Origin: Capnocytophaga sp. | GTDB lineage: Bacteria; Bacteroidota; Bacteroidia; Flavobacteriales; Flavobacteriaceae | NCBI RefSeq assembly: GCF_030532915.1 | Contig: NZ_JAUNKD010000012.1 | Span: 1-64,000 of the forward strand | Direction of reading: 5' to 3' | DNA: 64,000 nucleotides | Part shown: piece by piece, positions 1-7,186 of the stretch | How positions within the stretch are numbered: position 1 is the first letter of the stretch | Layout of the letters: the number at the start of each line of letters is the position of its first letter | Notes under the pieces: generated by a model | Told to the model about the DNA's origin: nothing | Database searches by the model: none | Seen by the model: only the letters and a program-made list of their open reading frames with translations | Made by a program: the position numbers and the translations under genes

Positions 1-33
1 AAAGTTGGGTATCAAAAATGCCCAACTTTTTTG
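1..33 (+). terminator. Rho-independent terminator of a gene left of the window
   Basis: A nine-base stem (AAAGTTGGG at 1-9 pairing with CCCAACTTT at 21-29) is followed directly by a T run. It most likely ends a plus-strand gene lying left of the window. Confidence 0.65.
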
Positions 34-40
34 TTGTGAT

Positions 41-70
41 AAAAATAAAAAGAGGGCAAAATAGCCCTCC
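41..70 (-). terminator. Rho-independent terminator, minus strand
   Basis: Read on the minus strand, GAGGGC (69-64) and GCCCTC (57-52) form a hairpin with a TATTTT loop, followed by a long T-rich tract at 51-41. It lies about 45 bases downstream of a strong minus-strand promoter at 120-150 with no gene in between. Confidence 0.7.
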
Positions 71-113
71 TTTGGTTTAAATTTTAAACTTATAAAAATG
101 AAAAAACTAATGT
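41..113 (-). ncRNA. Candidate small RNA or attenuated leader
   Basis: A minus-strand promoter (TTTG at 150-147, 19 bases, TATCTTTG at 127-120) predicts a start near 113. The terminator at 70-41 would release an RNA of about 70 bases. No start codon with a useful reading frame lies between. It could instead be an attenuated leader for a gene left of the window. No RNA family was recognised. Confidence 0.4.
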
Positions 114-119
114 TTCTCG

Positions 120-150
120 CAAAGATACAAAAGAATGAACGAGTAACAAA
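120..150 (-). promoter_or_regulatory. Bacteroidota-type promoter (-33 TTTG, -7 TATCTTTG)
   Basis: On the minus strand TTTG (150-147) and TATCTTTG (127-120) are separated by exactly 19 bases, the optimum of the known Bacteroidota consensus. Only about 18 bases separate it from the left end of the IS1 remnant, so the element inserted just upstream of it. Confidence 0.7.
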
Positions 151-179
151 TTTAGGTCGTGTTTTCCAAAGTATGATGG

Positions 180-593
180 TCAAATATACCCAAAATTGAT
201 ATAGAAAAATACAATTTCAAAAGTCTTGAAATGATTTAAGTTTCTTTGAAAAATAACACGTTTTTCTGACAGCCCTGCGAATTCTATGTCTCAAACGCGT
301 ATTATTTCCCTCAATATCAGTGGTGTATTTTTTTTGCCAATTTTATGATTATCTTCTTGAAAAACAGAAATAAAAGCCTCCCAGTTATCAGTACAAATTT
401 GTCCAAAACTTACACCTAATTTCTTCAATTTTTCACGAAGTTTTCGAGCCGTTTTCTTGTTTCTTCTGCTCCATTGCCACGCCGCAATTTCTTTTGTTTT
501 AGGACAATAGGCATAAATTAGCCGCTTTTTATTGTTCTTTTTACCAACAAAAGTCCAAAATTGGCTTCGCCGAACCACTTCGTTAGGTTTCAT
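180..593 (-). pseudogene. IS1-family transposase, InsB-like C-terminal part, frameshifted
   Basis: The frame contains the WTFVGKK start of the DDE domain and the ICTDNWEAF segment with the second catalytic aspartate. It leaves frame at a run of eight A bases near 335-342; in the next frame the conserved continuation DIEGNNTRLRHRIRRA is readable, including the catalytic glutamate. A second shift at TTTT near 226-229 restores the C-terminal FFYINFGYI motif, ending at TGA (182-180). Two shifts plus the insertion upstream make this a pseudogene unless homopolymer sequencing errors are responsible for the two shifts. Confidence 0.75.
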
Positions 594-909
594 CTACTTG
601 CAACGAGTTATAAAACAATTGTTTAGGTTTGATTTCTCGGCAAAAATTTATTAATACAGAAAGTATTTTTTTGATGCTAATTTGCCCTATTACAGTAGCA
701 TCTCGAATACCTACTCCTCTTACTAAAAGCAAAAGAATTTTGCTATAAATATCTGACCTACAACCTTTATAGGTTAAATTATGGTCGCCTACAAATTGGC
801 GATGACAATCTTTGCAAAGATAATTTTGTTTTCCGTAGGATTTGAATCCATTTTTTACTATCCTTGTTCCTTGACAATTGGGGCAGTGCAGTGTAATTGT
901 GATTTGCAT
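583..909 (-). pseudogene. IS1-family transposase, InsA-like N-terminal part
   Basis: This 108-residue frame begins with a zinc ribbon (CPNC at 9-12 and CKDC at about 32-35) followed by a helix-turn-helix-like segment, the architecture of IS1 InsA. It runs through the conserved LQVDE motif, which opens the DDE catalytic domain, and then stops. Next to the family's usual VDE-(F/L)WTFVG continuation, about 28 extra bases appear between GATGAA and TTTTGG, which breaks the frame. In intact IS1 elements InsA and InsB are joined by a programmed frameshift; here the break looks like an insertion. Confidence 0.75.
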
Positions 910-1060
910 TCAACAAAAATACTACATTTTTCCTTGATTGTCAATTTTTTATAGCATCATACTTTTTACAATACTAATATATTTTTATCTCAAAGGTTAA
1001 AATTACACTTGAAAATTGAGCCTAATTTTTGTCCATTATACCTTTTATATCAATTGTAAA

Positions 1061-1939
1061 TTAGTTGCTTTTCTTTTGTTTTTTAGCGTTGTATTTAAAG
1101 TGGTATGCCAACATTTTGTAATACAACTTCGCTGCCAAAAAGGCGGTTGGTTTAGCTGCCGGACTGTCCATAAGTTCCACAATATCAAAGGCTACAACGT
1201 TGCATTTTTTGAATAGCTTGCGCAATAGTTTCAAAGTGGGATACCATTGTAAACCACCGGGTTCGGGCGTTCCGGTTGAAGGAGCAATGGACGGGTCAAA
1301 AGCATCTAAATCAATGGTTATGTACACATTACCGGATACTTTGTCAAGCACATCATCAATCCAGTTTTTATTTTTAGCGATTTCGTGTGCGAAAAATACG
1401 CGTCCTTTGGGGAGATATTGTTTTTCTTCAATGTCCATTGAGCGGATACCCACCTGTACCAATTTGTGTTTTTGGTTGGCTTCAAACACGGCACAAGCGT
1501 GGTTTGAAGTAGAACCGTGGAATTCAGGGCGTAAATCGGTATGTGCATCCAATTGAAGTACGGTTAGTTTCTCGTACTTTTCGCCCACAGCACGGATAGA
1601 GCCGATGGAAACCGAATGCTCTCCGCCGAAAAGCGTGAAGAGTTTGTCGTCGTGTTTTAAAAGTTCTTTGGTTTTTTGGTAAACGGCTTGGGTCATTGCC
1701 TCGGGTGAGGAGTTTTCTGAAACCTCGCCCGCCATATACACCCCGTGTAAATAAGGCTCGCTATCGGTTTCAATATCATAGAGTTCCATATTTTCGGAAG
1801 CATCTAAAAAAAGTTCGGGACCTTTGTCAGCGCCCTTGCCCCAAGTGGAAGTACCGTCATACGGCACGGTAACCAACATTACTTTTGAATTTTCAAGTGT
1901 TGCGTTTTCTTGCGGGATTCCTGCGTAAGTTCTGCTCAT
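1061..1939 (-). CDS. speB: Agmatinase / ureohydrolase-family protein
   Basis: This 292-residue protein belongs to the arginase/agmatinase family, binuclear manganese hydrolases that release urea from guanidino substrates. Agmatinase would yield putrescine in polyamine synthesis. The metal ligands are all visible: GGEHS (His108), DAHTD (Asp131, His133, Asp135), and TIDLDAFDP (Asp210, Asp212); Glu255 lies in DIVEL. The length is normal. A TATATTTG -7 box on the minus strand (2020-2013) lies 73 bases upstream of the start; no clear -33 box is seen. Agmatinase is preferred over arginase from overall resemblance, but formiminoglutamase or a related specificity cannot be excluded. Confidence 0.88.
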   Translation of the reverse strand: MSRTYAGIPQENATLENSKVMLVTVPYDGTSTWGKGADKGPELFLDASENMELYDIETDSEPYLHGVYMAGEVSENSSPEAMTQAVYQKTKELLKHDDKLFTLFGGEHSVSIGSIRAVGEKYEKLTVLQLDAHTDLRPEFHGSTSNHACAVFEANQKHKLVQVGIRSMDIEEKQYLPKGRVFFAHEIAKNKNWIDDVLDKVSGNVYITIDLDAFDPSIAPSTGTPEPGGLQWYPTLKLLRKLFKKCNVVAFDIVELMDSPAAKPTAFLAAKLYYKMLAYHFKYNAKKQKKSN

Positions 1940-2084
1940 TTTTTTGTGTTTTTAATTTTTGTATGTAATTGTTATTGGGGCTATTACCTGTTAAGTGCCA
2001 CCAAAAACAGGGCAAATATACGTAAAAACTTTGTATAAATATGGTGTTTTTTGGAGTTGATGGTTAAAAATACGCAAAAAAGTT

Positions 2085-2114
2085 TTTGATTTTAAGAAAA
2101 AAACAATATATTTG
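2085..2114 (+). promoter_or_regulatory. Promoter of the SdpI-family gene
   Basis: TTTG (2085-2088) and TATATTTG (2107-2114) are 18 bases apart, close to the phylum consensus spacing. The start codon follows 46 bases downstream. Confidence 0.6.
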
Positions 2115-2160
2115 CTGGTGTAATTTTATTAACTGATGATTATAAGCCATTTACCTAATT

Positions 2161-2532
2161 ATGTCCAAAGAAATTATTGCAATTTTAATATTTGACTTTT
2201 TAATCACTGGTATAATTTTATTGTTACATTTCTTTCCCGCCAAAGAAATCAACTATTTTTACGGCTATCGAACCAAACGCTCAATGAAAAACATTGAAAA
2301 TTGGCAATTTGCTCAAAAACATTTTTCAAATCAGTGGATTTTTGTTCCGTTTATGGTTATGGTTACACAGGCGTTATTAATTTTTGTAGGTGAAATCGAC
2401 CTGAAAAAAGAGCCACCCATTGTGCCAATCGTTTCGATGGTTGAGTTTTTTCTCGGGAGTTATTTTTGTGCTTTGACAACAGAAAGGGAATTACAAAAAC
2501 GCGAAGATAACACCAAGAAACAAGATAATTAA
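2161..2532 (+). CDS. SdpI/YhfL-family membrane protein
   Basis: This is a small membrane protein of 123 residues. It has a hydrophobic N-terminal helix (about 5-25), the signature GYRTKRSMKN near residue 35, a NWQFAQKHF segment and two further hydrophobic segments (about 57-75 and 85-103). The GYRT-SMKN-W signature is characteristic of the SdpI/YhfL family, whose founding member is the Bacillus immunity protein against the SdpC toxin. No SdpC-like gene is visible nearby, so an immunity role is not supported here; it may be a general envelope protein. Confidence 0.7.
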   Translation: MSKEIIAILIFDFLITGIILLLHFFPAKEINYFYGYRTKRSMKNIENWQFAQKHFSNQWIFVPFMVMVTQALLIFVGEIDLKKEPPIVPIVSMVEFFLGSYFCALTTERELQKREDNTKKQDN

Positions 2533-2566
2533 TCCCGATAAGTGTGTGTTGTAAAACTTTAAATGT

Positions 2567-2574
2567 TATCTTTG
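2567..2574 (+). promoter_or_regulatory. TATCTTTG -7 box of pepE
   Basis: A perfect TATCTTTG box lies 14 bases before the ATG at 2589. It excludes the in-frame upstream start codon at 2544, which would precede the promoter, and fixes the start at 2589. Confidence 0.6.
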
Positions 2575-2588
2575 CAAAAAAAGCAATT

Positions 2589-3287
2589 ATGACAACAAAA
2601 AAAATACTTTTGGCAAGCACTTCCACTGTTTACGGCGGTACGTACCTGTCTTACTTGCGTGATGAAATCGCTGATTTTTTTCAAGGAATTGATGAAATTT
2701 TGTTCATTCCGTATGCGCGCCCGAGTGGCATTTCACACGATGAATACACCCAAGTTGCCCAAAAAGGATTTTCAGCCGTCGGCAAAAAAATCGTAGGGTT
2801 GCACACCTTTGCCCAACCTGAAAAAGCTCTCAAACAAGCTCAGGCAATCTTCACCGGAGGCGGAAACACCTTTTTGCTGGTTGCGCAACTCTATCAGCTT
2901 AATCTGATGGACGTTCTGCGAGATGTAGCACAAAACGGTACACCTTATATGGGAACAAGTGCAGGTAGTAATATCGCCGGGCAAACAATGCAAACAACCA
3001 ATGATATGCCCATTGTTTATCCACCAAGTTTCAAAACGCTCGGTCTTGTTCCGTTTAACTTAAATCCACATTACCTTGACCCCGATCCAACGAGCAAACA
3101 TAAAGGGGAAACTCGCGAAACCCGCATTAAAGAATTCCATATGCTTAATGAAATTCCCGTGGTAGGACTTCGTGAAGGAAGTTGGATTCGGGTTGAAAAT
3201 AATGAAATAATCCTAAAAGGAAATTTAACTGCCCGACTTTTCTTGCAAGGAAAACAACCCGAAGAAGTTTCAAAACTGCCTTTCTGA
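2589..3287 (+). CDS. pepE: Peptidase E (alpha-aspartyl dipeptidase)
   Basis: The 232-residue protein is an S51-family cytoplasmic serine peptidase that cleaves dipeptides with N-terminal aspartate. The nucleophile is in GTSAGS (Ser124). Asp139 (NDMP) and His161 (NPHYLDPD) sit 15 and 37 residues after it, the same spacing as the Ser120-Asp135-His157 triad of the Escherichia coli enzyme. The start at 2589 is chosen because the promoter box ends at 2574. The gene stands alone; the next gene converges on it across a 21-bp periodic array. Confidence 0.9.
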   Translation: MTTKKILLASTSTVYGGTYLSYLRDEIADFFQGIDEILFIPYARPSGISHDEYTQVAQKGFSAVGKKIVGLHTFAQPEKALKQAQAIFTGGGNTFLLVAQLYQLNLMDVLRDVAQNGTPYMGTSAGSNIAGQTMQTTNDMPIVYPPSFKTLGLVPFNLNPHYLDPDPTSKHKGETRETRIKEFHMLNEIPVVGLREGSWIRVENNEIILKGNLTARLFLQGKQPEEVSKLPF

Positions 3288-3338
3288 TATTATTTTTTAC
3301 CTAAATATACAAAAAATCCTGATGCTATGATATATTTT

Positions 3339-3485
3339 CATAGTATCGGGGTTTTCCCGAAAGTATAAAAAGTACTTCCGATAATAAAAAATAGTAAAAA
3401 AGTAGTTCTGTTTTTATATACTTATGTTGTCGGAGTTTTACCGAAAGTAAGTTTTTTAGTGCCGAAACATCAAAAACACTAAAAA
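3339..3485. repeat. Intergenic array of 21-bp degenerate units (array A)
   Basis: Seven 21-base units run without gaps from 3339 to 3485 between two convergent genes. Units 1, 2, 5 and 6 end in CCG at the same unit position (3357-3359, 3378-3380, 3441-3443, 3462-3464). Units 1 and 5 both read as TCGG, G/A, G, TTTT, one or two bases, CCG, and are 84 bp (4 x 21) apart. The array ends about at the stop codon of the minus-strand gene. No gene or typical terminator is visible here. Confidence 0.7.
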
Positions 3486-4099
3486 ATGTCCAAATTTCCT
3501 TTTCCTTCACGCAAAACTACGGGTTCGTTACCTGAAAGGTCAATTACCGTTGATGCAATATTGTCTCCGTAACCTCCGTCAATGACAATATCAACTTTGT
3601 TTTGCCATTTTTCAAATATAAGTTCGGGGTCGGTAGTATATTCAATAACATCATCATCATCGTGAATCGAAGTTGAAATTATCGGGTTTCCTAATCGTTC
3701 AACAATAGTTCGTGCGATAGCATTTTCGGGGATTCGGATACCTACCGTTTTTTTCTTTTTAAAAGCCGGCGGAAGATTATTGCTTCCCGGTAAAATAAAT
3801 GTATAAGGGCCCGGAAGGGCGCGTTTTAAAATTTTAAAAGTACTTGTGTCAATTTGCTTTACATAATCTGAAAGATTGCTCAAATCAGGACAAATAAATG
3901 AAAAGTTAGCTTTCTCTAACTTAATTCCTTTTAGTTTAGCGATACGTTCTAATGCTTTTGCATTGGTAATATCACAACCTAAACCATAAACAGTATCCGT
4001 GGGATAGATTATTAATCCCCCATTTTTAAGTACATCTACTATTTTTGAAATTTCCCGTTCATTGGGGTTTTCGTTATATAGTTTAATAAAGGTAGCCAT
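3479..4099 (-). CDS. YciO/YrdC/Sua5-family protein, threonylcarbamoyl-AMP synthase-like
   Basis: This 206-residue protein has the YrdC fold, with the signature PTDTVYGLGCD near residue 33, the RIAKLKG segment, and STSIHDDD in place of the usual SAN motif. YrdC/Sua5 proteins make threonylcarbamoyl-adenylate for the t6A modification of ANN-decoding tRNAs. The absence of the KxR and SxN pattern of true TsaC and the overall shape point to the YciO subgroup, whose activity is weaker or undefined. A perfect promoter lies upstream (4137-4167). The true t6A enzyme may be encoded elsewhere. Confidence 0.82.
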   Translation of the reverse strand: MATFIKLYNENPNEREISKIVDVLKNGGLIIYPTDTVYGLGCDITNAKALERIAKLKGIKLEKANFSFICPDLSNLSDYVKQIDTSTFKILKRALPGPYTFILPGSNNLPPAFKKKKTVGIRIPENAIARTIVERLGNPIISTSIHDDDDVIEYTTDPELIFEKWQNKVDIVIDGGYGDNIASTVIDLSGNEPVVLREGKGNLDIF

Positions 4100-4136
4100 A
4101 ATTTTATGAATTTATAAAAGTTTAAAATAGAATGCG

Positions 4137-4167
4137 CAAATATAATGAAAAAAACTTATATATCAAA
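4137..4167 (-). promoter_or_regulatory. Promoter of the YciO-family gene
   Basis: On the minus strand TTTG (4167-4164), 19 bases, and TATATTTG (4144-4137) match the Bacteroidota promoter consensus exactly. The start codon is about 38 bases downstream. Confidence 0.7.
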
Positions 4168-4260
4168 ATGGGTTAGCTTGATTTTTTTTCAACTTGATTT
4201 ATAGTATAAATAAAATAAAGAATGTTGTTTTTGTTTCAATTAGATACTAAAAATAGTATT

Positions 4261-4512
4261 ATGATGATGTAAAATGTATCCCGAAAGTTGTCGGGCATTT
4301 ATTTTTAGTTATCGGAGATTGTCCGAAAATTATCGGGAAAGTGCCGATAGTTATTTTTAGTTTATTTAATGATGTTATTATTAGAAAAATATATTATAAT
4401 TATATTTTTATGTCTGTTTTAAAGTTAAAAAAATGTTTTTTGTATTTAAAAAATAGTTATTATAAATATAAAATATGATGTAATTTTTCTTCTATAATTA
4501 AAAAATAGATTT
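4261..4512. repeat. Intergenic array of 21-bp degenerate units (array B)
   Basis: The 443-base gap between two divergent genes contains about twelve 21-base units in register from 4261 to 4512. Units 2-5 (4282-4365) share GTT(A/G)TCGG or CGANAGTTAT at fixed positions and are related to array A. Units 6-12 are very AT-rich, with only weak mutual similarity. In units 2-4 the TCGG/CCGA pieces can pair with one another, so hairpins are possible. A TAATTTTG box at 4512-4519 probably starts the following gene. Confidence 0.6.
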
Positions 4513-4542
4513 AATTTTGCAGTTATTAATTTAGTTATAAAT

Positions 4543-5133
4543 ATGATATTAGAAAAAGAAATACAGTTTATTTTAGCGATTGATGAACTTAAAAATGTGC
4601 AAAGACGAAATTATATTTTGAATGATTCACGAAGAGAAAATTCAGCTGAACATAGTTGGCAAATAGTTGTTTTTGCACAAGTTTTATATCCGTATGCTAA
4701 AAATAAAGAGCAAATTAATTTATATCGAGTATTGAAAATGCTTTCAATTCACGATATTGTTGAAATTGATGCCGGAGATACCTTTGCTTTTGATGAAAAG
4801 GCAATGGCGGGTAAATACGAACGTGAATTGGCGTCTGCAAAACGGATTTTCGGTATTTTAGATGAGCCGCTTTGTAGTGAATTTCTTGCTTTATGGGAAG
4901 AATTTGAAGCTGCTACATCGCCCGATGCCGTGTTCGCCAATGCAATAGACCGTATTATGCCGTTTATTTTAAATGCGCATACTTCGGGTAAAAGTTGGAA
5001 AGAAGGAACTGTAACCGAGCAACAAGTCCGCAAAGTGATTGAGCAAGCCGTAAAGCGCGCTTCCGACGCCTTGGGTGAAGCCTTTGAGATACTGCTTAAA
5101 AAGGCTTTGGGCGAGCATAAAATTCGTTCGTAA
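4543..5133 (+). CDS. HD-domain phosphohydrolase (YfbR-like)
   Basis: This 196-residue protein carries the HD metal-dependent phosphohydrolase motif: His37 in ENSAEHSW, the His70-Asp71 pair in SIHDIVEIDAGD, and Asp136 in NAIDRIMP. This order matches the HD_3 family, which includes the 5'-deoxyribonucleotidase YfbR, so dephosphorylation of nucleotides in the cytoplasm is the likely role. Length is typical. A TAATTTTG box at 4512-4519 lies 23 bases upstream of the ATG. It is followed by an inverted array of TTTGA repeats that may end its transcript. Confidence 0.82.
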   Translation: MILEKEIQFILAIDELKNVQRRNYILNDSRRENSAEHSWQIVVFAQVLYPYAKNKEQINLYRVLKMLSIHDIVEIDAGDTFAFDEKAMAGKYERELASAKRIFGILDEPLCSEFLALWEEFEAATSPDAVFANAIDRIMPFILNAHTSGKSWKEGTVTEQQVRKVIEQAVKRASDALGEAFEILLKKALGEHKIRS

Positions 5134-5144
5134 ACTTTTAGAAG

Positions 5145-5228
5145 TTTGAAAATGGTTTGAGGTTGTTTGAAGTAGTTTGAGATTGCTTGAAATGATTTGA
5201 GGTTATGTGTTTCAAACCATCTCAAACA
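5145..5228. repeat. TTTGA-type 21-bp repeats with an inverted partner (array C)
   Basis: Three 21-base units (5145-5165, 5166-5186, 5187-5207) share TTTGAA, five bases, TTTGAG, that is two TTTGA motifs per unit at about 10.5-base spacing. They are followed by an inverted version (5210-5227), so a hairpin such as GTTTGAGATTG (5175-5185) with CCATCTCAAAC (5217-5227) can form. The units are the reverse complement of the commonest unit of array D (25474-26145). The hairpin may serve as terminator of the HD gene. Confidence 0.65.
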
Positions 5229-5292
5229 CGTAGCGTTAAACCACTTTAAAACTCTTGTTTATGAGTGTTTTAAAAATAAAACTGAAAGAAAA

Positions 5293-5323
5293 TTTGCATA
5301 TTACATAAATAGTTGTAATTTTG
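5293..5323 (+). promoter_or_regulatory. Promoter of the rplM-rpsI operon
   Basis: TTTG (5293-5296), 19 bases and TAATTTTG (5316-5323) match the Bacteroidota consensus exactly. The predicted start is near 5330, giving a leader of about 55 bases. Confidence 0.75.
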
Positions 5324-5334
5324 CACCCCAATTT

Positions 5335-5352
5335 CAGATACCTGTGTATCTG
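5335..5352 (+). promoter_or_regulatory. Leader hairpin upstream of rplM
   Basis: CAGATAC (5335-5341) pairs with GTATCTG (5346-5352) around a four-base loop, only a few bases after the predicted transcription start. Ribosomal protein operons often use such leaders for feedback control by one of their products; here that is an inference from position alone. Confidence 0.45.
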
Positions 5353-5384
5353 ATTGAGTTATAAAGGAATGTTTAATTTTTAAA

Positions 5385-5849
5385 ATGAGTAATGTGGACA
5401 CATTAAGCTACAAAACAATTTCAGTGAACAAAGCCACGGCTAACAAAAAGTGGGTTTTGGTAGATGCTGAAGGACAGACGTTGGGTCGTCTTGCCTCAAA
5501 AGTGGCAAAATTGCTACGCGGTAAGTACAAACCCGAATTTACGCCACACGTTGATTGCGGTGATAACGTGGTTGTTATCAATGCCGAGAAAATCAATTTG
5601 ACCGGTAATAAGTGGAACGACAAAGAATACCTTCGTTACACAGGTTATCCGGGAGGGCAACGAGTACAAATTGCCAGAGACGTTTTGGCAAAACACCCCG
5701 AGCGCTTGATTGAAAAAGCCGTTAAAGGTATGTTACCTAAAAACAAGTTGGGTGCAGCAATTTTACGTAATTTAAAAGTGTACGTAGGTACTGAGCACAA
5801 ACACGAAGCTCAACAGCCTACTGCCATTAACTTAAACGATTTGAAATAA
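5385..5849 (+). CDS. rplM: 50S ribosomal protein L13
   Basis: This protein of 154 residues is L13, an early assembly protein of the large subunit. The conserved core is clear: [49 protein letters not shown] and the [18 protein letters not shown] segment. The start could be the ATG at 5385 or the GTG at 5394; the latter gives the [10 protein letters not shown] beginning usual in relatives. Its stop codon overlaps the start of rpsI (TAATG), so the two are translationally coupled. Confidence 0.96.
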   Translation: MSNVDTLSYKTISVNKATANKKWVLVDAEGQTLGRLASKVAKLLRGKYKPEFTPHVDCGDNVVVINAEKINLTGNKWNDKEYLRYTGYPGGQRVQIARDVLAKHPERLIEKAVKGMLPKNKLGAAILRNLKVYVGTEHKHEAQQPTAINLNDLK

Positions 5850-6235
5850 TGGAAGTAATTCACAAAATTGGTAGGAGAAAAACCGCCGTTGCGCGTATTT
5901 ATCTAAAACCCGGCAACGGAACTATCAGCGTAAACAAAAGAGAATTAAATGATTACTTTACCACTTCAACATTGCAGTACAAAGTAAAACAGCCTTTTGC
6001 TTTGTTAGGTGTTGAGGATACGTATGACGTAAAAGTAAACGTATACGGCGGAGGAATCACCGGTCAAGCCGAGGCTATCCGTTTGGCAATTTCAAGAGCT
6101 TTGTGCGAAGTTGATGTTGAAAACAGAGCGACCTTGAAACCCGAAGGATTATTAACACGTGACCCTCGTATGGTTGAGCGTAAAAAATTCGGTCAGAAAA
6201 AAGCTCGTAAGAGATTCCAATTCTCTAAACGTTAA
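5849..6235 (+). CDS. rpsI: 30S ribosomal protein S9
   Basis: S9, 128 residues, sits in the head of the small subunit, where its C-terminal tail reaches the P-site tRNA. The beginning [18 protein letters not shown], the [19 protein letters not shown] segment and the basic end [12 protein letters not shown] are the standard signatures. The ATG overlaps the rplM stop codon by one base, a classical rplM-rpsI operon. Confidence 0.97.
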   Translation: MEVIHKIGRRKTAVARIYLKPGNGTISVNKRELNDYFTTSTLQYKVKQPFALLGVEDTYDVKVNVYGGGITGQAEAIRLAISRALCEVDVENRATLKPEGLLTRDPRMVERKKFGQKKARKRFQFSKR

Positions 6236-6305
6236 TGCTTTATCAAGAATAACAAAAGAAATTAAAACATTGTTGTCGTTGTTCCTTTTTCGTGAGGAAT
6301 TTAGT

Positions 6306-6355
6306 TTAGCATCCAAATGTTTGGGGCGGGTAACTTCACCGAAACATTGCTAAAT
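6306..6355 (+). promoter_or_regulatory. Structured rpsB leader, probable autoregulatory element
   Basis: The 147-base gap before rpsB contains nested stems: TTTAGC (6306-6311) with GCTAAA (6350-6355), AATGTTT (6317-6323) with AAACATT (6343-6349), and an apical CGG/CCG pair around a GTAACTTCA-type loop. The structure lies 28 bases before the rpsB start. Leaders of rpsB that bind S2 are known in other bacteria; I have not matched this one to a described family. Confidence 0.55.
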
Positions 6356-6382
6356 CAACGGAACGTAAACTAGTTAAAAAAA

Positions 6383-7111
6383 ATGGCAAATAACATAGAA
6401 ATTAAAGAATTACTGGACGCAGGTGTTCATTTTGGGCATTTGACTAGAAAATGGAATCCGAATATGGCGCCTTACATCTATATGGAGCGCAACGGAATTC
6501 ACGTAATAAACTTATACAAAACGGCTGCCAAAATTGAGGAAGCCAATGAAGCACTTCGAAAAATTGCTGCTTCCGGCAAAAAAATCCTTTTCGTAGCCAC
6601 TAAAAAACAAGCAAAAGATGTGGTTGCCGAGAAAGCCGCTGCGGTAAAAATGCCTTATATTACCGAAAGATGGCCGGGCGGTATGCTAACCAATTTTGTT
6701 ACTATCCGTAAAGCGGTGAAAAAAATGTCGTCAATTGATAAAATGAAAAAAGATGGTACTTTTGAAACCCTTTCAAAAAGAGAAAAATTACAAATTGAGC
6801 GTTTAAGAGAAAAACTTGAAAAGAACTTAGGTTCAATTGCTGATATGTCACGCCTTCCGGGTGCGTTGTTCATCGTTGATACAATGCGTGAACACATTGC
6901 CGTGAAAGAAGCTCAAAAATTAAACATTCCTATTTTTGCTATGGTGGATACCAACTCTGATCCACGTCAGGTTGATTATGTAATCCCCGCAAATGACGAT
7001 GCTTCAAAATCAATTGAGAAGGTGCTTTCATACGTAACCGAAGCCATTAACGAAGGGCTTGCCGGTAAAACGTCAGACAAAGACAACAAAGAGGCAGAAG
7101 CTGCTGAATAA
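6383..7111 (+). CDS. rpsB: 30S ribosomal protein S2
   Basis: S2, 242 residues, is a late-assembling small-subunit protein. The signatures LLDAGVHFGHLTRKWNP, the ITERWPGGMLTNF block and the IPIFAMVDTNSDPRQVDYVIPANDDA block are all present. The C-terminus ends in an acidic tail (about 225-242), common in flavobacteria. It is followed by tsf, the normal partner, across a gap with an imperfect inverted repeat and a second hairpin. Confidence 0.97.
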   Translation: MANNIEIKELLDAGVHFGHLTRKWNPNMAPYIYMERNGIHVINLYKTAAKIEEANEALRKIAASGKKILFVATKKQAKDVVAEKAAAVKMPYITERWPGGMLTNFVTIRKAVKKMSSIDKMKKDGTFETLSKREKLQIERLREKLEKNLGSIADMSRLPGALFIVDTMREHIAVKEAQKLNIPIFAMVDTNSDPRQVDYVIPANDDASKSIEKVLSYVTEAINEGLAGKTSDKDNKEAEAAE

Positions 7112-7112
7112 T

Positions 7113-7180
7113 TATTGAATTGCTTGAAATTGTTTGATGCTTAATATAAGTGTCAGATTTTCAAAACAATATCAAACAAA
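7113..7180. repeat. Imperfect inverted repeat of the TTTGA/TCAAA family
   Basis: TTGCTTGAAATTGTTTGAT (about 7121-7139) is followed by an inverted partner with TTTTCAAAACAATATCAAAC (about 7159-7178). The words TTGAAAT and TTTGAT resemble arrays C and D, so this may be a minimal copy of the same family. It could terminate or attenuate transcription after rpsB. Confidence 0.45.
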
Positions 7181-7186
7181 AAGATA

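Larger units (their letters stand above)
165..968 (-). mobile_element. Degraded IS1-family insertion sequence
   Basis: The element holds an InsA-like zinc-ribbon frame (909-583) followed by an InsB-like DDE frame (593-180) on the minus strand. Candidate terminal inverted repeats share AAAGTATGATG: 168-178 on the plus strand and 965-955 on the minus strand. The left repeat overlaps the reconstructed transposase stop codon at 182-180, as expected for a compact IS. I could not identify a convincing target-site duplication. The transposase is broken in three places, so the copy should be immobile. Confidence 0.75.

Noticed and set aside
98..199. Short plus-strand frame beginning ATGAAAAAACTAATG
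   Set aside because: It runs through the minus-strand promoter and into the IS1 remnant end, so it is a chance frame.
1016..1216. Plus-strand frame between the IS1 remnant and speB
   Set aside because: It is largely antisense to the C-terminus of speB and has no promoter box or family features.
2544..2588. Upstream start of pepE
   Set aside because: The -7 box (2567-2574) lies inside this extension, and the family N-terminus begins at 2589.
4749..5225. 158-codon minus-strand frame overlapping the HD gene
   Set aside because: It is antisense to a well-supported HD protein and its N-terminal part is translated array C; no promoter or family resemblance.
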